A DNA stretch of 64,000 bases from VXMO01 sp965219405 (GTDB lineage: Bacteria > Chloroflexota > Dehalococcoidia > UBA6926), in contig OZ244736.1 in assembly GCA_965219405.1 (NCBI GenBank), forward strand, positions 1,798,001 through 1,862,000. The letters are read 5' to 3'. Of this stretch, positions 61,121-64,000 are shown one piece after another. The position numbers and the translations under genes were made by a program. The first letter of the stretch is position 1; each line of letters begins with the position of its first letter. The notes beneath the pieces were generated by a model. That model made no database searches, had not been told where the DNA came from, and saw only the letters and a list, made by a program, of their open reading frames with translations.

Positions 61121-62593
61121 ATGACATCTTCCGATAACCTGTATCATCTCGCCGCGCATGAGGCTTCACGGCTATTGGCCTCGGGTGAGATCAGCGCGAT
61201 TGAGTTGACTGATGCCGTTCTTAGCCGCATTGAGGCCATTGATTCGCAGGTGCGCGGCCTTGTGACGGTGACGGCGGAACAGGCGCGGCAGGCGGCGCAG
61301 ATGGCTGACCAACGCATCCGTGAGGGCAACGCAACGCCGCTGACCGGCATCCCCCTGGTGCTCAAAGACAATATGTGCACGGCGGGCATCGCAACCACGT
61401 GCTCCTCACATATGTTGGAGGGTTTCGTGCCGCCCTACACTGCGACGGCGGCACAGAAGCTGCTAGACGCGGGGGCGGTGATGGTCGGCAAGTCCAACAT
61501 GGACGAGTTCGCGATGGGATCATCGACGGAGAACTCTGCGTTCTTTCCGACGCATAACCCGTGGTCGGCGGACCGGGTACCGGGTGGCTCATCGGGGGGA
61601 TCCGCGGCTGCGGTGGCGGCGGGCGAGACACTCATCGCCCTCGGTTCTGACACGGGCGGCTCCATCAGGCAGCCGGCGTCGTTCTGCGGGGTGGTGGGAA
61701 TCAAGCCAACCTACGGAACAGTGAGCCGGTATGGACTCATCGCGTTCGCATCATCGCTGGATCAGATTGGGCCGCTCGCGTCGAACGTGACGGATGCGGC
61801 ACTGACGCTTAACGCGATCTCCGGCTATGACGCGATGGACTCAACGTCCATTCAACGCGACGCGCCCGACTACACCCGCGCGCTGATTCCTGATGTGCGC
61901 GGCATGAAGATCGGCGTGGTCAAGGAGATGTTCGGGGAGGGCGTAGAGCCGCAGGTGCGCGACACGGTGCTTGCGGCGGCACGTGTGCTGGAACAGGCGG
62001 GGGCGATCGTCGATTGGGAGGTCTCGCTGAGCCTGACGGAATATGCCCTGCCCGTCTACTACATCCTCGCGCCATCAGAGGCGTCATCCAATCTCGCACG
62101 TTATGACGGAGTGAAATACGGGTATTCATGGGACGGCGCGGCGGATATGTGGGAGGGGATGGAGCGGACACGGCAGCACGGCTTTGGGCCCGAAGTGAAA
62201 CGGCGAATCCTGCTGGGGGCCTACGCGCTCTCGTCCGGCTATTACGACGCGTACTACCGCAAGGCGCAGCAGGTGCGGACGCTGATTCGCCGTGAGTATG
62301 AGGACGCTTTCACACGATTTGACGTGCTGTTGACGCCCACATCACCGACTCTGCCGTTTGGACTGGGGGAGAGGACGAACGATCCCCTCGCCATGTACCT
62401 GGCGGATATCTGCACGATTCCGGTGAATATCGCGGGTGTGCCGGCCATCAGCCTGCCGTGCGGGTTTGTCGATGGGCTGCCTATCGGGTTGCAGCTTATC
62501 GGGCCGTCCCTCGGCGAGGAGACGATCATCCGCGCGGCTTACACGTACGAGCAAGTGACGGAATGGCACGGGATGAGGCCGGAGTTGTCGTAG
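61121..62593 (+). CDS. gatA: Glu-tRNA(Gln)/Asp-tRNA(Asn) amidotransferase subunit A
   Basis: A 490-residue amidase-signature enzyme. Ser-cisSer-Lys triad: Lys in VLKDNMCTAG, and GGSSGGSAAAVA with the GSDTGGSIRQPASFCG loop. It converts mischarged Glu-tRNA(Gln) to Gln-tRNA(Gln) with GatB/C, which are not in the window. Starts 15 bp after tmk, likely the same operon. Confidence 0.95.
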   Translation: MTSSDNLYHLAAHEASRLLASGEISAIELTDAVLSRIEAIDSQVRGLVTVTAEQARQAAQMADQRIREGNATPLTGIPLVLKDNMCTAGIATTCSSHMLEGFVPPYTATAAQKLLDAGAVMVGKSNMDEFAMGSSTENSAFFPTHNPWSADRVPGGSSGGSAAAVAAGETLIALGSDTGGSIRQPASFCGVVGIKPTYGTVSRYGLIAFASSLDQIGPLASNVTDAALTLNAISGYDAMDSTSIQRDAPDYTRALIPDVRGMKIGVVKEMFGEGVEPQVRDTVLAAARVLEQAGAIVDWEVSLSLTEYALPVYYILAPSEASSNLARYDGVKYGYSWDGAADMWEGMERTRQHGFGPEVKRRILLGAYALSSGYYDAYYRKAQQVRTLIRREYEDAFTRFDVLLTPTSPTLPFGLGERTNDPLAMYLADICTIPVNIAGVPAISLPCGFVDGLPIGLQLIGPSLGEETIIRAAYTYEQVTEWHGMRPELS

Positions 62594-62723
62594 ACGATAC
62601 GCGGACGGAAACGACCACACGCGATCTCTGCAGAAGGCCTTGGCATTGACGAAACAGCGCATATAATCTGGACAGACTGGCTAGGCCAATGCTATGAACA
62701 GTTTGGCCAGGAGGGAGAGCGGC

Positions 62724-62996
62724 ATGGGCAAGAAGTTAAACAGTATGGGTGAGTGGCAGCTGCAGGATGCGAAGAATCAATTCAGTGCGGTAGTTGATGC
62801 GGCGTTGGGCGGCGAGCCGCAGCGTGTGACACGGCGAGGCAAGCCGGCAGTGGTCGTGCTGTCCTGCGAAGCCTATGATCGCCTCAAGAAAATGGAAAAC
62901 AAGCGGTTCGTTGAGTTGTTGCTGGCGATGCCGCAGGGGGGCGATGACGAGTCGTTCGAGCGGGAACACTGGCAGCATCGCGATATAGAATTCTAA
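62724..62996 (+). CDS. Phd/YefM-type antitoxin
   Basis: A 90-residue antitoxin: LQDAKNQFSAVVDAALGGEP then QRVTRRGKPAVVVLSCEAYDRL is the Phd/YefM DNA-binding fold, followed by a C-terminal toxin-binding tail. GGAGGGA before ATG 62724 favours this start over ATG 62694. Stop and toxin start overlap (TAATG), typical of autoregulated pairs. Confidence 0.92.
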   Translation: MGKKLNSMGEWQLQDAKNQFSAVVDAALGGEPQRVTRRGKPAVVVLSCEAYDRLKKMENKRFVELLLAMPQGGDDESFEREHWQHRDIEF

Positions 62997-63403
62997 TGTA
63001 TGTCCTGGACACGGACGTACTCTCTCTGTTGCGAAGACCAGAGAGGAATCCAACTATTACCAACTGGTATGAACAGCAAGATGTATCGGAATTGTACACA
63101 AGCGTCATTGCTATTGGCGAGATTCAACGCGGAATCGTGCGAGAGTCCCGCCGTGACGCAGGATTTGCTGACGTCTTGTCGGAGTGGCTCCGGCGAGTCT
63201 TGCGTGAATTTGCCGATCGAATACTGGATGTCGATCTCGCTATAGCGCGGCGGTGGGGACAGTTGACCGGCGACATCGGACACATGAACTCTGATCTGCT
63301 TATCGCCGCGACGGCACTTGAGCATGACTTTGCAGTCGTCACGCGAAACGTAAGCGATTTCGAGCCGACGGGTGTGCGTATCGTCAATCCGTTTGAAATG
63401 TAA
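62996..63403 (+). CDS. vapC: VapC-type PIN-domain toxin
   Basis: A 135-residue PIN-domain RNase. Acidic residues: YVLDTDVLSLL (N-terminal Asp pair), VIAIGEIQRGI (Glu), MNSDLLIAATALEHDFAVVTRN (Asp). Together with the upstream Phd-like antitoxin it forms a Phd/VapC toxin-antitoxin pair. Confidence 0.92.
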   Translation: MYVLDTDVLSLLRRPERNPTITNWYEQQDVSELYTSVIAIGEIQRGIVRESRRDAGFADVLSEWLRRVLREFADRILDVDLAIARRWGQLTGDIGHMNSDLLIAATALEHDFAVVTRNVSDFEPTGVRIVNPFEM

Positions 63404-63460
63404 CGCGGCACTTGCGTTGTTGGCGACGGCGCTGCCGCATAGTCGGTATTATTCTATGTG

Positions 63461-63943
63461 ATGGATGACATTCTTCGGATTCTTGAGCAGGACGCGCGGA
63501 CACCACCGGAACGCATCGCGGAGATGACCGGCCGGTCGATTGATGACGTGCGCGAGGCCATCGTGAAGGCCGAGCGGGACGGCATCCTCCTTTCGTACCG
63601 GTCGCAGATCAACTGGGACGCGCTGGGCCGCGGGGACGTGCATGCGATCATCGAGGTGCGCATTGCGCCTCAGCGTGAGGTGGGGTTCGATTCAGTGGCG
63701 GCGCGTATCGCACGATTCCCGGAGGTGCGATCAATGCACCTCGTGTCCGGCGACTATGACCTCGCGGTGCAGGTGACAGGCGAGAGCATCTACGCAATCT
63801 CGAATTTCGTGACGAGCAAGCTGGCGGTGTTGGAAGCCGTGCAGGGAACCGTGACGCACTTTGTGCTGAAGCGGTACAAGGAAGACGGGACGTTGTTCGA
63901 GGCAGAAGACGAATCACCGCACCGCCTGCCGGTAGTCATGTAG
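63461..63943 (+). CDS. Lrp/AsnC-family transcriptional regulator
   Basis: A 160-residue regulator with an N-terminal winged HTH (LRILEQDARTPPERIAEMTG...VREAIVKAERDGIL) and a C-terminal RAM-type ligand domain (VRSMHLVSGDYDLAVQVTGE). Effector unknown, probably an amino acid. The start could be GTG at 63458. Confidence 0.88.
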   Translation: MDDILRILEQDARTPPERIAEMTGRSIDDVREAIVKAERDGILLSYRSQINWDALGRGDVHAIIEVRIAPQREVGFDSVAARIARFPEVRSMHLVSGDYDLAVQVTGESIYAISNFVTSKLAVLEAVQGTVTHFVLKRYKEDGTLFEAEDESPHRLPVVM

Positions 63944-63953
63944 GCAGCTTGAG

Positions 63954-64000
63954 ATGACCAATTCAACGCATCAAGACACTACACCTCCACCACCTTCGCG
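63954..64000 (+). CDS. Start of a further gene, cut by the window end
   Basis: An open frame begins with ATG at 63954, 10 bp after the Lrp-type regulator, and reads MTNSTHQDTTPPPPSR to the window edge. Too short to identify; genes downstream of such regulators are often aminotransferases, but no such signature is visible. Confidence 0.45.
   Translation, partial: MTNSTHQDTTPPPPS

Overview
The window looks like a chromosomal segment of a GC-rich bacterium, most likely a Chloroflexota member of the marine SAR202/Dehalococcoidia type. This is inference from gene content: an F420/FMN luciferase-like oxidoreductase, a GYD protein, a SpoIIIAA-like AAA-R3H ATPase, tandem crotonase paralogues and a DUF35/thiolase pair. 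Dispersed short palindromes of the kind common in environmental genomes fill many gaps. No insertion sequence, prophage, CRISPR array or rRNA was seen. Three tRNAs are present: Leu-CAA, Gln-TTG and Gly-TCC.

Layout. 0-1.3 kb: a partner-switching pair, a receiver-PP2C phosphatase cut by the window edge and a STAS antagonist. 1.5-11.3 kb: two tRNAs, a sugar-nucleotide epimerase, MetF, Apt, GlmU, UppP, two LRR lipoproteins and GlmS; GlmU, GlmS and UppP serve the cell envelope. 11.4-16.4 kb: tRNA-Gly and four tandem crotonase paralogues with an isochorismatase-fold hydrolase among them. 16.6-28.6 kb: an atypical SDR, a GYD protein, two alpha/beta hydrolases, a metallophosphoesterase, OtsA, an MFS carrier, Ada, an amidohydrolase, a CBS protein, OtsB and MscS; OtsA, OtsB and MscS suggest osmotic adaptation. 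28.7-38.0 kb: a luciferase-like oxidoreductase and a four-gene MacB/LolCDE-like ABC operon with two very large FtsX permeases and an ATPase carrying an AbrB-like tail. 38.0-45.5 kb: TatD, two MFS carriers, a crotonase, a small DUF5678-like/retropepsin-like pair, a thiolase + Zn-ribbon pair and a PPOX protein. 45.6-52.5 kb: a CPA2 antiporter with a TrkA-N domain and the operon moxR-DUF58-transglutaminase-MGMT. 52.6-57.7 kb: thiamine pyrophosphokinase and a thiamine ABC transporter (thiB-thiP-thiQ) under a TPP riboswitch with an intrinsic terminator and a good promoter. 57.8-64 kb: a GNAT-like protein, AAA-R3H ATPase, Tmk, GatA, a Phd/VapC toxin-antitoxin pair, an Lrp/AsnC-type regulator and the first codons of a further gene.

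The most striking observation is an O6-alkylguanine-DNA alkyltransferase (47363-47965, minus) whose active-site Cys codon in the P-C-H-R motif is an in-frame TGA. The rest of the conserved C-terminal region continues in the same frame to a TAG. A six-base-pair hairpin with a G-rich loop lies at the distance from the TGA expected of a bacterial SECIS, so this is a strong selenoprotein candidate. A second gene 3.8 kb away, a SCP2/thiolase-like enzyme (43671-44828), also has an in-frame TGA inside a conserved C-terminal motif. TGA is a normal stop elsewhere in the window; for example, glmS ends with TGA exactly at its canonical C-terminus. Genome-wide reassignment is therefore unlikely.
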